A DNA stretch of 64,000 nt. It comes from Muricoccus harenae. GTDB lineage: Bacteria; Pseudomonadota; Alphaproteobacteria; Acetobacterales; Acetobacteraceae. Location: contig NZ_WWDL01000025.1 of the NCBI RefSeq assembly GCF_009848505.1, positions 1-64,000 of the forward strand, in the 5' to 3' direction. The notes beneath the pieces are model-generated. The model saw only the letters and a program-made list of their open reading frames with translations. It was not told where the DNA came from and did not search any database. Positions within the stretch are counted from its first letter, which is position 1; each line of letters starts with the position of its first letter. Positions 34,428 through 44,766 of this stretch are shown here, in pieces. A program made the position numbers and the translations under genes.

Positions 34428-35426
34428 TCAGTTCGCCTTGATGCCGGCTTCCTTGATGATCGGCTCCCACTTGGCGATCTCATCGTCGAGCCACTTCTTC
34501 GCGGTTGCCGGCGTGGTGTTGGAGCGGGTTTCCATGGTGAGAGCGGAGAGGCGCTCCTGCACGCTCGCCATGGCCATCACCTTGTTGATCGCTTCGTTCA
34601 CCGTCTTCACAATCGGTTCCGGCGTGCCGGCGGGGGCCATCACCATGTGCCAGGTATAGGCCTCGTAGCCCGGCACGCCCGCCTCGTTGAAGGTGGGGAT
34701 GTGCGGCACCTGGGGCAGGCGGTTCATGCCGGAGATGGCCAAGCCCTTCACTTCGCCGCGCGTCACGAAGGGCAGCGCCGAGTTGGCGACGTCCAGCATC
34801 ATCACCACCGAGCCGTTCAGCAGGTCCGGCATAGCGGCGGCCGAGCCGCGATAGGGAACGTGGTTCACCTTGAGGCCGCCGGCCTGCTTCAGGAACAGTT
34901 CGCTCGCCAGATGCAGCGCGGCGCCGTTGCCTGTGGAGGCGTAGTCGTACTTGCCCGGGTTCTTCTTGAAGAGCTCGATCAGCTCCGGGAGCGAGTTCAC
35001 CGGAAGATCCTTGTTCACCATCATCAGCATCGGGATGACGCCGGTGAGCGCGACCGGGCTGAAATCGGCCAGCGGATCGAAGGGCAGGCTCGGGAAGATC
35101 GAACGCAACGCGGCATGCGCAATGGTGGTGTAGAGCAGCGTCTGGCCATCCTTCTGCGCCTTCGCGACCACGTCTGAGCCGACGACCACGCCGGCGCCGG
35201 TGCGGTTCTCCACGATCACGCGCTGGGGCAGCATCTTCGACAGCTCATCCGCGATCAGCCGGGCCGGAACGTCGGTCGGGCCGCCGGCGGCAAAGGGAAC
35301 CACGAAGCGGACGGGAGCATTGGGCCAGCTGCCCTGGGCGCGGGCGGAGGCGACGAGGGCGGGGGCAGCAAGCGGCGCGGCGGCGAGGCCGGCGGCCCCC
35401 ACGATGAGGTGGCGGCGCAGGATCAT
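34428..35426 (-). CDS. Bug/TctC-family tripartite tricarboxylate binding protein
   Basis: 332-aa periplasmic receptor with a signal peptide (…PALVASARAQ). VRFVVPFAAGGPTDVPARLIADEL near the N-terminus, NRTGAGVVVGSDVVAKA, YASTGNGAALHLASELF, VPYRGSAAAMPDLLNG and FNEAGVPGYEAYTWHM are the family blocks. TctA/TctB permease genes are absent in the window, so it is one of the orphan receptors common in this lineage. Convergent with the M20 gene. Confidence 0.9.
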   Translation of the reverse strand: MILRRHLIVGAAGLAAAPLAAPALVASARAQGSWPNAPVRFVVPFAAGGPTDVPARLIADELSKMLPQRVIVENRTGAGVVVGSDVVAKAQKDGQTLLYTTIAHAALRSIFPSLPFDPLADFSPVALTGVIPMLMMVNKDLPVNSLPELIELFKKNPGKYDYASTGNGAALHLASELFLKQAGGLKVNHVPYRGSAAAMPDLLNGSVVMMLDVANSALPFVTRGEVKGLAISGMNRLPQVPHIPTFNEAGVPGYEAYTWHMVMAPAGTPEPIVKTVNEAINKVMAMASVQERLSALTMETRSNTTPATAKKWLDDEIAKWEPIIKEAGIKAN

Positions 35427-35458
35427 CGGAACGTCTTTCCCGGAGGGTGGATAAATCG

Positions 35459-36655
35459 TCACCCCAAAAGGGGCGCGATGGGGCTCGTGTCAACGTCCGG
35501 CGCGGTCACGAGGCGCTCATAGAGACCACGATCCGTGGCGCCTTCCGTCCCGAAGATCAGGATTCGGCTGCCCTCCCCCAGGCCCAGCACAGCCTGTGCG
35601 GCAGGGTCCTGCGCAGCGAGGGCCAAGGCAGCCAAACCCGCCACGCCGCTCTCCCCGGCCTCGATGGGCAACTCGCGCCCGGCCAGGAGCCGCATTGCGG
35701 CTATCGCGGCGGAATCCGGAATGGCCATGAAGGCGAAGGCGGCCCGCTCCAGCTCCTGCCATGCCAGCAGGCTCGGCTCGCCGCAGGCCAAGCCCGCCAT
35801 GATCGTGTCCAGCTCGCCGGGCACCGCAGTGGGCGCACCGGCCTCGGCGCTGGCCAGCAGGCAGGCGGCGCGCTCTGGCTCGGCGACGATCAGGCGTGGC
35901 CCGCGGCCGTGGCGGGCCCGCAGCGCCACCGAGACGGCAGCCGCAACACCACCGACGCCGCCCTGAACGAAGACATGGGTGGGTGCCGCCGGCAGGGCAT
36001 CCAGCGCCTCCTCGGCCATGAGTCGGTAGCCCTGCATGACGTCTCGCGGCACCTCCGTGTAACCGGGCCAGGAAGTGTCGGAGACGAGCAGCCAGCCGCC
36101 CTCCCGGGCCGCAGCGTCGGAAGCACGGACCGAATCGTCGTAATTGCCCGGCACCTCCCGCACCTCGGCGCCAAAGGCGGCAATGGCGTCGCGGCGGCCC
36201 TGGCTCACGCCCCGATGGACGAAGATCACGCAGCGCGCGCCGAACCGCCGGGCGCCCCAGGCGACGCTGCGGCCATGATTGCCATCGGTCGCGCAGGTGA
36301 TGGTGATGCTGGCCGTCTCCGAAGCGTAGCGGCCGGATTCCAACTCGCCGGGCGTGGCGTCCTTGGCGACGCCGCGCCGCGCCAGTTCCTGCGCCATCAC
36401 GCGCGAGACGGCATGCGCGCCGCCCAATGCCTTGAAGGAGCCGAGGCCGAAGCGCGGCGCCTCGTCCTTGTAGTGCACCGTGGCCAGCCCCAGCGCGGAC
36501 GCGACATCCCCGAGCGCAATCAGCGGCGTGGGGGCGTAGCCCGGCCAAGCGGTGATGGCAGCACGGGCGCGGCGCCAACCACCCTCGGGCAGCACGACGA
36601 CGCCGGGAACGCCATGGCGGGGGTTGGGGAGGAGGCGGAACGGGTGGCCGGTCAT
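35459..36655 (-). CDS. Diaminopropionate ammonia-lyase-like PLP enzyme
   Basis: 398 aa, fold type II PLP enzyme. DEAPRFGLGSFKALGGAHAV carries the PLP Lys near residue 70, TCATDGNHGRSVAWGARRFG is the substrate loop, and VFVQGGVGGVAAAVSVALRA / GESGVAGLAAL bind the phosphate and substrate. The full pattern fits diaminopropionate ammonia-lyase (DpaL), which converts 2,3-diaminopropionate to pyruvate and ammonia. A related specificity (D-Ser, Thr) is possible. The Bug receptor gene follows 32 bp downstream. Confidence 0.8.
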   Translation of the reverse strand: MTGHPFRLLPNPRHGVPGVVVLPEGGWRRARAAITAWPGYAPTPLIALGDVASALGLATVHYKDEAPRFGLGSFKALGGAHAVSRVMAQELARRGVAKDATPGELESGRYASETASITITCATDGNHGRSVAWGARRFGARCVIFVHRGVSQGRRDAIAAFGAEVREVPGNYDDSVRASDAAAREGGWLLVSDTSWPGYTEVPRDVMQGYRLMAEEALDALPAAPTHVFVQGGVGGVAAAVSVALRARHGRGPRLIVAEPERAACLLASAEAGAPTAVPGELDTIMAGLACGEPSLLAWQELERAAFAFMAIPDSAAIAAMRLLAGRELPIEAGESGVAGLAALALAAQDPAAQAVLGLGEGSRILIFGTEGATDRGLYERLVTAPDVDTSPIAPLLG

Positions 36656-36693
36656 GCGCGGCAAATGGCCACGAGCGGCGCCCGCGGACAATC

Positions 36694-36978
36694 CTACCAG
36701 CAGAAGAGCAGGTCGATCAGCATCAGCAGATAGCCCAGCGCCATGACAATGAGGCCGAGGAAGATCAGCACGATGCCGATGCCGTATTGCAGGGTGGCGA
36801 TACCATAATCCACCAGCAGGCGGCCGAAGGCCACCGTCTCCCGCCCCCCGGCACAACTCCGGCGGGGCCGGTCAGGCTGAGACTGCTCCGCCCGCGCCGC
36901 GCAGGCGGGCGAAGGCCCCTCCCCCACCGCGCCGAGGAGAAGGAGCGGCACCGCCAGCGCCCGCAGGCTGGCCCTCAC
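36694..36978 (-). CDS. Small exported/membrane protein, GTG start
   Basis: 94 aa. A signal-like N-terminus (VRASLRALAVPLLLLGAVGEGPSPACAA), a short Arg/Gln linker, then a strongly hydrophobic C-terminal segment (GIATLQYGIGIVLIFLGLIVMALGYLL). GTG 36978 was chosen because upstream ATG codons would overlap the M20 gene by about 200 nt. No family recognised. It lies between the M20 gene (16 bp) and DpaL-like gene (38 bp) on the same strand. Confidence 0.5.
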   Translation of the reverse strand: MRASLRALAVPLLLLGAVGEGPSPACAARAEQSQPDRPRRSCAGGRETVAFGRLLVDYGIATLQYGIGIVLIFLGLIVMALGYLLMLIDLLFCW

Positions 36979-36994
36979 GGCTGGAGCCGAAGGG

Positions 36995-38182
36995 TCACAG
37001 CCCGGCCCGGTCGAGCCGCAGGATGGCCCGGGCGAGGGCCTGGGCGCGCGGCACCAGGCTCGCCACCTCCAGATATTCATCCGGGCTATGCGCCTTGCCG
37101 CCCACCGGCCCGACCGCGCAGAGCGTGGGCGCCCCCATGGCGGCGGTGAAGCCGCTGTCGGCACAGCCGCCGGAGAACTCGCCAGTGATGGACAGCCCAC
37201 TCTCGGCCGCGGCCTCGCGATACATCTGGAAGACGCGGCCGGCGGCAGGGGTCTGGGTCAGGGGCAGGAACTCGCCCCGGATAGTCAGGTTGGCGCGTGT
37301 GCCGGGCACGAAGGAGCGGCCGATGATTTCGTGGATCTTGCCCATCACCTCCTCGCGGTCGGCGGGCTCGACATAGCGCAGGTCGATCTGCATCTGGGCC
37401 TGCGGCGCCACCGTGTTGACGCTCTGCCCACCGCTGACCAGGCCCACATTCAGCGTGATGCCGCGCTTGAGGTCGGTCAGCGCGTGGATGGCGGTGATCT
37501 TCTGCGCCATCTCGCCGATGGCACTGATCCCCTCCTCGAAATTGCCGCCGGAATGCGCGGCGCGCCCCTCAATGTCCACGACCATGAAGACGCCACCCTT
37601 GCGGCCCGTGACCACTCCGCCACTGGGCCGGCCGGGCTCGGAGTTGAACACCACGCGGGCGCGGCGCGCCTCGGCCTCGATCACCGGCCGGCCCTCCGGC
37701 GAGCCGATCTCCTCATCCGCGGTGAACAGACCGACCAGCGGGCCGGGCGCGCCGCCTGCGGCCTTGAAGGCGGCCATGACGAACATGTTCATCACCAGCC
37801 CGGCCTTCATGTCGGCAACGCCGGGGCCATAGGCGCGGCCATTCTCGAGGCGGAAGGGTCGGCGCTCGGGCTCGCCCTTGGGGAAGACGGTGTCGCGATG
37901 GCCCATCAGCACGATGTTGCGGCGCGCATTGCCCTCGCCGCCGCCATCCTCGCCATCCGGCAGGCTGGCGCGGATGCAATCGCCGAAACGGGACTGCGGC
38001 AGGGTCTCCACAGCGATGCCATGGGCCTCGAGGAAGCGGCGCACCTGCTGGCCGACCGCATCCACCCCGGCCTTGTCGTAGGAGCCGCCATCGATGTTCA
38101 CCATGGCTTCCAGCAAGGCCAGCATCTCGCCCTGGCGGCCGGCGAGCCAGTCCAGCACGGGCTGTTCGGTGGTGGTGCTCAT
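36995..38182 (-). CDS. M20 metallopeptidase (glutamate carboxypeptidase-like)
   Basis: 395 aa. MGHRDTVFPKG, GVADMKAGLV, FTADEEIGSPEGR, NSEPGRPSGGVV and GKAHSPDEYLEVASLVPRAQ provide the di-zinc and catalytic residues. Start 38182 (MSTTTEQPV) is set by GGAGG 6 nt upstream, which itself overlaps a less likely ATG at 38194. Paralogue of the M20 enzyme at 20943 (same group). Probably heads the run M20 / small membrane protein / DpaL-like / Bug receptor. Confidence 0.87.
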   Translation of the reverse strand: MSTTTEQPVLDWLAGRQGEMLALLEAMVNIDGGSYDKAGVDAVGQQVRRFLEAHGIAVETLPQSRFGDCIRASLPDGEDGGGEGNARRNIVLMGHRDTVFPKGEPERRPFRLENGRAYGPGVADMKAGLVMNMFVMAAFKAAGGAPGPLVGLFTADEEIGSPEGRPVIEAEARRARVVFNSEPGRPSGGVVTGRKGGVFMVVDIEGRAAHSGGNFEEGISAIGEMAQKITAIHALTDLKRGITLNVGLVSGGQSVNTVAPQAQMQIDLRYVEPADREEVMGKIHEIIGRSFVPGTRANLTIRGEFLPLTQTPAAGRVFQMYREAAAESGLSITGEFSGGCADSGFTAAMGAPTLCAVGPVGGKAHSPDEYLEVASLVPRAQALARAILRLDRAGL

Positions 38183-38264
38183 CGGGGCCTCCATCGCGGG
38201 CGTTCTTCGGACGGTCCCGGATGGACCGGGCGCGGCGGGGGCGCAACCCCCCGCCCCTCCCGTA

Positions 38265-39665
38265 TCAGGCGGCCATAGGATTCGGCTCCGGCATGGCCAG
38301 GGCTCGCTCCAGCGCCCTTGCGCCCCGCAGGCAGAGGTCGTCGCGGCCCTGGGCCGCCACGACCTGGACCGCGCGCGGCATGCCCTCCTGGTCCAGCCCG
38401 GCCGGAAGCGCGATGGCCGGCTGGCGGGTGAGGTTCTGCGCGAAGGTCCAGGGCGCCCAGTCCCGCCAGAGCGCCTCGGTGGGCTTCAGCGTGGGCTGGT
38501 CGGCGGCAAAGGCGGCGGTGGGGGTTGCGGCAGTCAGCACCAGGTCGTAGCGCAGGTGGAAGACGCTCATGCGATGCGCCGCTTCCACCCGCATGCCGTC
38601 GGCGGCCAGGAAGTCGATGGCGCTCACGCCACCCTCCCGCCGGGCCACCTCCTCCAGCCCGCCATCCAGATCGCCCCGCTTCTCCTCGGGCGTGGAGGCA
38701 ACAAGCTTCGCCAGGGCGACGCCCCAGACGCGGCCGAAGATCTGGCGGGTGTCGGGCAGTTCCGGATCAGCCTCCTCCACCAGCGCGCCCTCGGCCCGCA
38801 GCGTGTCGGCGGCGCGCTGCAGCGCGGCCTCGCCATCGGCATCCAAGGGCGGCTCGTAGCCCCAGCGGCGGACGAGGGCGATCCGCATGCCGCGCACCCC
38901 GTCCTCAATCCCCACCCGCCATTCGCGCGGATCATCGGGCATGCAAAGCGGATCCCGCGCATCGGCGCGGCCAATGGCGTTCAGCATCAGTGCGGCATCC
39001 CGCACCGTGCGCGTCATCGGCCCGGCGCAGGCGACGGCGGAGAAGGCGCCATGCGGCCACTGGGGCACCCGCCCGTAGCTCGGCTTGAAACCGACGATAC
39101 CGCAATAGGCTGCCGGGATGCGGATCGACCCGCCCGCATCCGTACCGATATGCAGCGCCCCGAAGGCCGAGGCCGCCGCCGCCCCCGCGCCGGAAGAGGA
39201 CCCGCCCGGCGTGCGCTTGAAGTCCCAGGGATTGCGGGTGATGCCGTGGAGCGGGCAGTCGCCAGGGGTCTTCCAGCCGAATTCGGTGGTGGTCGTCTTG
39301 CCGATGATGACAGCGCCCGCCGATTTCAGCCCCAGGACCGCCGGGGCATCCTCGGATTGCGGCCGCGGATCGGTGGTGCGGCTGCCGCGGCGCGTGGGAA
39401 ATCCCGCCATGTTCAGCAGGTCCTTCACCGTGCAGGGCACCCCGTCCAGCGGGCCAAGGGGGCGCCCGGCCGCCCAGCGAGCCTCACTCTCCCCGGCCTG
39501 GCGCAGCGCATGGGGGTTCATCACGGCGAAGGCGTTGATCGAGGGATTGTGCCGCGCCACGCGCTCCGTCACGGCCTTCAACGCCTCCACGGGGCTCAGC
39601 GCGCGACGGGAATAAAGGGCAAGAAGCGTTTCCGCATTCATGAGCGCGGGGTCGGTGGCGGTCAT
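38265..39665 (-). CDS. Amidase (amidase-signature family)
   Basis: 466 aa with the Ser-cisSer-Lys triad: Lys in GVPCTVKDLLN near residue 80, cis-Ser in TPGGSSSGAGAAAA and nucleophile Ser in GTDAGGSIRIPAAYCG. Hydrolyses small amides to acid and ammonia; related to GatA but with no GatB/C neighbours. Lies 82 bp upstream of the M20 gene and downstream of a Bug receptor, all on the minus strand. Confidence 0.9.
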   Translation of the reverse strand: MTATDPALMNAETLLALYSRRALSPVEALKAVTERVARHNPSINAFAVMNPHALRQAGESEARWAAGRPLGPLDGVPCTVKDLLNMAGFPTRRGSRTTDPRPQSEDAPAVLGLKSAGAVIIGKTTTTEFGWKTPGDCPLHGITRNPWDFKRTPGGSSSGAGAAAASAFGALHIGTDAGGSIRIPAAYCGIVGFKPSYGRVPQWPHGAFSAVACAGPMTRTVRDAALMLNAIGRADARDPLCMPDDPREWRVGIEDGVRGMRIALVRRWGYEPPLDADGEAALQRAADTLRAEGALVEEADPELPDTRQIFGRVWGVALAKLVASTPEEKRGDLDGGLEEVARREGGVSAIDFLAADGMRVEAAHRMSVFHLRYDLVLTAATPTAAFAADQPTLKPTEALWRDWAPWTFAQNLTRQPAIALPAGLDQEGMPRAVQVVAAQGRDDLCLRGARALERALAMPEPNPMAA

Positions 39666-39794
39666 GCGTGTCCTGACGGGAAATGTGCCGCCAGGATGGA
39701 CCCGCCGCCCGCCCCGAGGAAGCCCGCGGGTGCGTCGTTGCGAGAGCGCGCCGAGGACGGGTCGCCGGCGCGTCTGGCATCGGGCGGCCTCCGG

Positions 39795-40775
39795 TCAGGA
39801 GGCGGTGATTCCTGCCCCCTTCGCCACAGCAGTCCAGTCCGAGGCGAACTTGGCGATCATGGCCGTGTAGGCCGCCCCCACCAGCGGCTTTGGCGGCGTG
39901 TAGGAGGCGAGATCGGCCAGCTTCGCCAGGATTTCCGGCTGGGCAATGGCAGCCAGCGTCGCCTCCCGCACCACATCCGCCACCGGGGCAGGCAAGCCCC
40001 TGGGGCCCGAGATGCCGATCCAGGTGGTGGCGGTCAGGGCCGGCAGGCCCTGTTCGGCGAAAGTGGGCACATCCGGCACCGCCGGCACGCGCTGCGCGGC
40101 CGAGACGGCCAGGGCGACGACGGTGCCATCCTTGATCATCGCCACATTCGTCGTCAGTGGATCAAAGACGCTCTCGATATGGTTCGCGAAGAGGTCCTGC
40201 ATGGCGGGCGCGCTGCCGCGATAGGGCACATGGTCCAGCTTCGGCGCTCGGGCTTCGCGGGTCAGCACCTCGCCCATCAGATGAGTGATGGAGCCGATGC
40301 CGGATGAGCCGTAGCGGGCACCGGGGCCACGCGCCTTGTCGAGAAAGGCCGCGAGGTCCGGTGTCGCCGAGCCCCTTTTCACCATCAGCACATTCGCCGT
40401 ATCGCAGAGCATGGCGATATGGGTGAAGTCCCGCACGGGGTCATAGGGCAGGGCCGGGTAGATGCCGGGAGCGATGCCGTTGGGTGAGGCATGGCTGATG
40501 ACCAGCGTATGCCCGTCCGGCGCCGCCCTCGCCGCGGCATCCGCACCGATGGTGCCACCGGCGCCCGGGCGGTTCTCGACCACAATGGTTCCGCCGAGGT
40601 TCTGGGCGATGACGGGTGCAACCAGCCGCGCCACCACATCGGCCAGCCCCCCGGGCGGGAAGGTGGCGATCAGGCGGATCGGCTGACGCGGCTTCCAGCC
40701 GGACTGCGCGCGCGCCACCGCCGGCAGGGCAAGACCTGCCAGGCCGGCGGCGATGAGGGAACGTCGATGAAGCAT
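39795..40775 (-). CDS. Second Bug/TctC-family binding protein
   Basis: 326 aa with leader MLHRRSLIAAGLAGLALPAVARAQ. IRLIATFPPGGLADVVARLVAPV, VVENRPGAGGTIGADAAARA, VPYRGSAPAMQDLFANHIESVFD and TFAEQGLPAL are the family signatures. Orphan receptor like the one at 34428; sits between gamma-glutamyltransferase and amidase genes, so its ligand may be an amide or amino-acid derivative handled by them (inference). Confidence 0.9.
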   Translation of the reverse strand: MLHRRSLIAAGLAGLALPAVARAQSGWKPRQPIRLIATFPPGGLADVVARLVAPVIAQNLGGTIVVENRPGAGGTIGADAAARAAPDGHTLVISHASPNGIAPGIYPALPYDPVRDFTHIAMLCDTANVLMVKRGSATPDLAAFLDKARGPGARYGSSGIGSITHLMGEVLTREARAPKLDHVPYRGSAPAMQDLFANHIESVFDPLTTNVAMIKDGTVVALAVSAAQRVPAVPDVPTFAEQGLPALTATTWIGISGPRGLPAPVADVVREATLAAIAQPEILAKLADLASYTPPKPLVGAAYTAMIAKFASDWTAVAKGAGITAS

Positions 40776-40842
40776 GTGCGACCCCTGCGAAAGGAGGGGC
40801 CGACGGCCCCGTCATTCCGCAGGCGTCGCAAAAGGCGTGCCG

Positions 40843-42474
40843 CTAGGCCTCCGCGGCCAGCGCCGCCGACCAAGGCGAGAGCACATCCGTGATCCCCGTC
40901 GCCCCCTGCCCGTCCTGGGCAATGAAGTTCGGGCAGGCGAAATTCACCGGCAGAACGGCATGCTCCACCACTTCCAGCGCGCCGTCGGCCGCCAGCCCCT
41001 CGATCGTCTCCGCCGGCAGGCGCCGGTCCGCGGTCACCCCATCCGGGCCGGAGACGTCGATGCGCGGCACATGCGCCGCCTCCTCCGGCCCCATGCCGAA
41101 ATCGAGCTGGAAGGCCAGCATCTGGCAAACGCTGGCCAGGATGCGCCGCCCGCCGGAGGCACCGCCGGCCAGGATGGGGCTGGTGTCGTCCCCCGCGCGC
41201 GTCACCGTCACCGGGCTCATGTTGCAGAGCGGCCGGGCGCCTGGGCGGATGGCATTGGCGCTGCCCGGCTGCGGGTCGAACCACATCATGCCGTTGTTCA
41301 TCAGCACGCCCGTCTTCGGCAGCACCACGCGGCTGCCCATGGAGGAGAGCAGCGTGGTGGTGACTGAGACCATCATCCCGTCCTTGTCGCAGACGGTCAG
41401 ATGCGTTGTGCAGGTCTCGCCGCTCTCCTTTGCCGTGGCGGCGCCGAGCCCGGCCAGCCGCTCCGCATAGCCCTGCCGCATCGCCTTGGCGAAGCCGCGA
41501 TACCAGGTGGACTCGAGCCCGCCCTCGACGGCGACCTGGTCCATCTGCGCGATCACCCGCGCCATGGTGGGCGCAGCGGTCAGGCCGCCTGCGGTGTGGA
41601 TGGTGTGGGTGCCTCGCCAGGAAATAGGCGTGGACTCGCGCACCGCGGCCTGGCAGCCCGCGAGGTCCTCCGCGCTGACGAACCCGCCGAGCGCCTTGAT
41701 GTCGGCCGCGAGATCCGCCGCCAGCCCGCCCTCGTAGAAGTCGCGCAGCCCATGGTCGCGCAGCCGCTCCAGCGTCTCGGTCAGCTTGCCAAGGCGGAAG
41801 AAGCCCGGCGCCCCTTGATAGGGAGGGTTGGGCGGCAGCCCGTCGGGCAGGTAGATGCGCGCGCTCTCCTCATAGAGCCGCAGCACGCGGGCAGAGGCCG
41901 AAATCTTCAGCAGCGTGTACCAGTCCTGCGGCAGGCCGCGCCGCGCCAGCGCGATGGCCGGTCCGAGCAACGCGTCCAGCCCCATCCCCGTGCCGAACCG
42001 CTCCCGCAACAGGTCGTAGCCCGACACCGTGGAGGGGATGACGAAGGAGAGCGGCCCGTGGATGTTCACGTCGCCGACCACTTCGGGCCAGGCGAAGAGG
42101 TCCTGCTTCCACTTGCCCGTCAGCGGATAGGCCGAGGGATCGACGTTGCGGGAGGCGACCGGCCCGAAATCTACCACCTGCGGCGCGGAGCCCGGCCGAT
42201 GGACCAGGGCAAAGCCGATGCCGCCAAGGCCGCTGTTCCAGGGCTCCACCGCCGCCAGGGCGAAGGCGGCCGCGACGGCGGCATCGGCGGCATTGCCGCC
42301 TGCCTCCAACACCGCCACCCCGGCCTCGGCCGCCGCGCGTGACTGCGAGGCGACGATTCCACCCTTGCCCGAGGCCGCGGGCTTGCGGAGCACCCAATGC
42401 TGGCTCGTATGGGCCGGCGGGACATAGCCGGACAGTTCGGGGGCGGTGATCCGGGGGGTGTGGAGATCGGGCAT
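40843..42474 (-). CDS. Gamma-glutamyltransferase family protein
   Basis: 543 aa, Ntn-hydrolase precursor cleaved before a Thr: GETCTTHLTVCDKDG near residue 350 holds it (the usual GTTH reads CTTH). EAGGNAADAAVAAAFALAAVEP, NSGLGGIGFA, SSMGSRVVLPKTGVLMNNGMMWFDP and GGASGGRRI are conserved blocks. No obvious signal peptide, so probably cytosolic like many bacterial homologues. Acts on gamma-glutamyl amides such as glutathione conjugates. First gene of the minus-strand amide-handling group; divergent from glcB. Confidence 0.87.
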   Translation of the reverse strand: MPDLHTPRITAPELSGYVPPAHTSQHWVLRKPAASGKGGIVASQSRAAAEAGVAVLEAGGNAADAAVAAAFALAAVEPWNSGLGGIGFALVHRPGSAPQVVDFGPVASRNVDPSAYPLTGKWKQDLFAWPEVVGDVNIHGPLSFVIPSTVSGYDLLRERFGTGMGLDALLGPAIALARRGLPQDWYTLLKISASARVLRLYEESARIYLPDGLPPNPPYQGAPGFFRLGKLTETLERLRDHGLRDFYEGGLAADLAADIKALGGFVSAEDLAGCQAAVRESTPISWRGTHTIHTAGGLTAAPTMARVIAQMDQVAVEGGLESTWYRGFAKAMRQGYAERLAGLGAATAKESGETCTTHLTVCDKDGMMVSVTTTLLSSMGSRVVLPKTGVLMNNGMMWFDPQPGSANAIRPGARPLCNMSPVTVTRAGDDTSPILAGGASGGRRILASVCQMLAFQLDFGMGPEEAAHVPRIDVSGPDGVTADRRLPAETIEGLAADGALEVVEHAVLPVNFACPNFIAQDGQGATGITDVLSPWSAALAAEA

Positions 42475-42618
42475 CGGTTACCTGCTTCAAGGACGATGGC
42501 CGGAGGGTCGCGCCGTATCGCCGCCCCGGCAAGGCGGTTTGGCGTGCCGAATGAGCTGCCGTTTGCCCGGCGCGCCTAGGCGGCTATTCTGGCGGGCAGA
42601 CCAGCAGGAGGATGCGGC

Positions 42619-44766
42619 ATGGCGGGAACCACGCAGGGCATGGAGGTCGCACCGATCCTGCGCCGCTTCATCGAGGAGGAGGCCCTCCCCGGCACAGGGG
42701 TGGAGGCCGCCACCTTCTGGTCCGCCATGGAAAAGACCCTGCGCAGCCTCGGCCCGCAGAACGCCGACCTGCTGGCGGAGCGCGACTCCCTGCAGGCCCG
42801 CATCGACGCATGGCACCGCGCCAACCCGGCTCGCCCGGTGGACCGCGAGGCCTATGAGGCCTTCCTGCGCGGGATCGGCTACCTGCTGGACGCCCCGCCG
42901 CCCTTCCAGGTCACCACCGCCAATGTGGATGACGAGATCACCCGCCTGGCCGGGCCGCAACTCGTCGTCCCCGTCAACAATGCCCGCTATGCGCTGAATG
43001 CCGCCAATGCCCGCTGGGGCAGCCTCTATGACGCGCTCTATGGCACCGATGCCATCCCGCAGCAGGGGCCGAAGGCGCGTGGCTACGACCCGGCGCGCGG
43101 CGCCGCCGTCATCGCCCGCGCCCGCGCCGTGTTGGACGCGGCCGCGCCGCTGGCGACCGGCAGCCATGCCTACGCCACCGCCTACCGGATCGAAGGCGGC
43201 AAGCTGAGCGTGCTGCAGAACAGCGGTGCCAGCACCGGCCTGCGGGATCCTGCCCAGTTCCGCGGCTTCAGCGGCAGCGAGGACGAGCCCACCGGCATCC
43301 TGCTGGCGAAGAACGGGTTGCATCTGGAGATCGTGATCGATCGCGGCCACCCGATCGGCAAGACCGATGCGGCGGGCGTCGCGGACCTCATGCTGGAATC
43401 CGCGCTCTCCACCATCATGGACGCCGAGGATTCCGTGGCCGCCGTGGATGCGGAGGACAAGGTTGGCGTCTATCGCAACTGGCTCGGCCTCATGCGTGGC
43501 GATCTCTCCGCCAGCTTCGAGAAGGGCGGCCAGACGCTGGAGCGCCGGCTGAACCCGGATCGCCGCTTCAAGGCCCCCGGCGGCAGCGAGATCATGCTGC
43601 CTGGCCGTTCCCTCATGCTGGTGCGCAATGTCGGCCACCACATGATGACCGATGCGGTGACGCTGGACGGCACCGAGACGGCGGAGACGATCCTCGACGC
43701 CTATGTCACCTCGCTGATCGCGCTGCACGACCTGCGCGGAAAGAAGCTGAACAGCCGCGCGGGCAGCGTCTACATCGTGAAGCCAAAGATGCATGGACCC
43801 GCCGAAGTGGCCTGGGCCGTTGCCTTGTTCGGGGAGGTGGAGGACGCGCTCGGTCTTCCGCGCAACACGTTGAAGATGGGCATCATGGACGAGGAGCGGC
43901 GCACCACCGTCAACCTCGCCCGGTGCATCATGATGGCGAAGGAGCGCGTCTTCTTCATCAATACCGGCTTCCTCGACCGCACCGGCGACGAGATCCACAC
44001 CTCGATGGAAGCCGGCGCCGTCGTCCGCAAGAACGACATGCGCAAGGCCGCCTGGATCGCGGCCTATGAGGACAACAACGTCGATGTCGGCCTGGCCTGT
44101 GGGCTTCGCGGCCATGCGCAGATCGGCAAGGGCATGTGGGCCGCGCCGGATGCGATGGCGGCGATGCTCGAGCAGAAGGCCGGGCATCCGAAGGCCGGCG
44201 CCAGCACCGCCTGGGTTCCCTCCCCCACCGCCGCCACGCTGCACGCGCTGCATTACCATGAGGTGGATGTGGCGGCGCGGCAGGCGGAGCTGGCAGCCGG
44301 CGGGCCGCGCGCGAAGCTGTCGGACCTGCTGACGATCCCGCTGGCCGAGAACACCAACTGGTCGCCGGAGGACATCCAGTCGGAGCTGGATAACAACGCC
44401 CAGGGCATCCTCGGCTATGTGGTCCGCTGGATCGACCAGGGCGTCGGCTGCTCGAAGGTGCCGGACATCCATGATGTCGGGCTGATGGAGGACCGCGCGA
44501 CACTCCGCATTTCCGCCCAGCACATTGCCAACTGGCTGCGCCACGGCATCGTGGACCGCGCCCAGGTGGAGGCGACGATGCGCCGGATGGCGAAGGTGGT
44601 GGACCAGCAGAATGCCGGTGATCCGGCCTACACCCCGATGGCGCAGGATTACGCGGGCGTAGCCTTCCGGGCGGCCTGCGACCTTGTCTTCGAGGGTGCG
44701 GTTCAGCCTAACGGCTATACGGAGTTCGTCCTGCACGCGCGGCGGCGCGAAGCGAAAGCAGGCTGA
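42619..44766 (+). CDS. glcB: Malate synthase G
   Basis: 715 aa (family about 720). Condenses glyoxylate with acetyl-CoA to malate in glyoxylate/glycolate use. Landmarks: [15 protein letters not shown]-like block after [30 protein letters not shown] and the signature [17 protein letters not shown], then the C-terminal [39 protein letters not shown] 8 nt upstream. No isocitrate lyase in the window, so it probably serves glycolate/glyoxylate metabolism. Confidence 0.95.
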   Translation: MAGTTQGMEVAPILRRFIEEEALPGTGVEAATFWSAMEKTLRSLGPQNADLLAERDSLQARIDAWHRANPARPVDREAYEAFLRGIGYLLDAPPPFQVTTANVDDEITRLAGPQLVVPVNNARYALNAANARWGSLYDALYGTDAIPQQGPKARGYDPARGAAVIARARAVLDAAAPLATGSHAYATAYRIEGGKLSVLQNSGASTGLRDPAQFRGFSGSEDEPTGILLAKNGLHLEIVIDRGHPIGKTDAAGVADLMLESALSTIMDAEDSVAAVDAEDKVGVYRNWLGLMRGDLSASFEKGGQTLERRLNPDRRFKAPGGSEIMLPGRSLMLVRNVGHHMMTDAVTLDGTETAETILDAYVTSLIALHDLRGKKLNSRAGSVYIVKPKMHGPAEVAWAVALFGEVEDALGLPRNTLKMGIMDEERRTTVNLARCIMMAKERVFFINTGFLDRTGDEIHTSMEAGAVVRKNDMRKAAWIAAYEDNNVDVGLACGLRGHAQIGKGMWAAPDAMAAMLEQKAGHPKAGASTAWVPSPTAATLHALHYHEVDVAARQAELAAGGPRAKLSDLLTIPLAENTNWSPEDIQSELDNNAQGILGYVVRWIDQGVGCSKVPDIHDVGLMEDRATLRISAQHIANWLRHGIVDRAQVEATMRRMAKVVDQQNAGDPAYTPMAQDYAGVAFRAACDLVFEGAVQPNGYTEFVLHARRREAKAG

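Noticed and set aside
40843-42474. Gamma-glutamyltransferase as a damaged copy because GTTH reads CTTH
   Set aside because: The Thr that becomes the new N-terminus is kept and all other blocks are intact; the residue before the Thr varies in the family.
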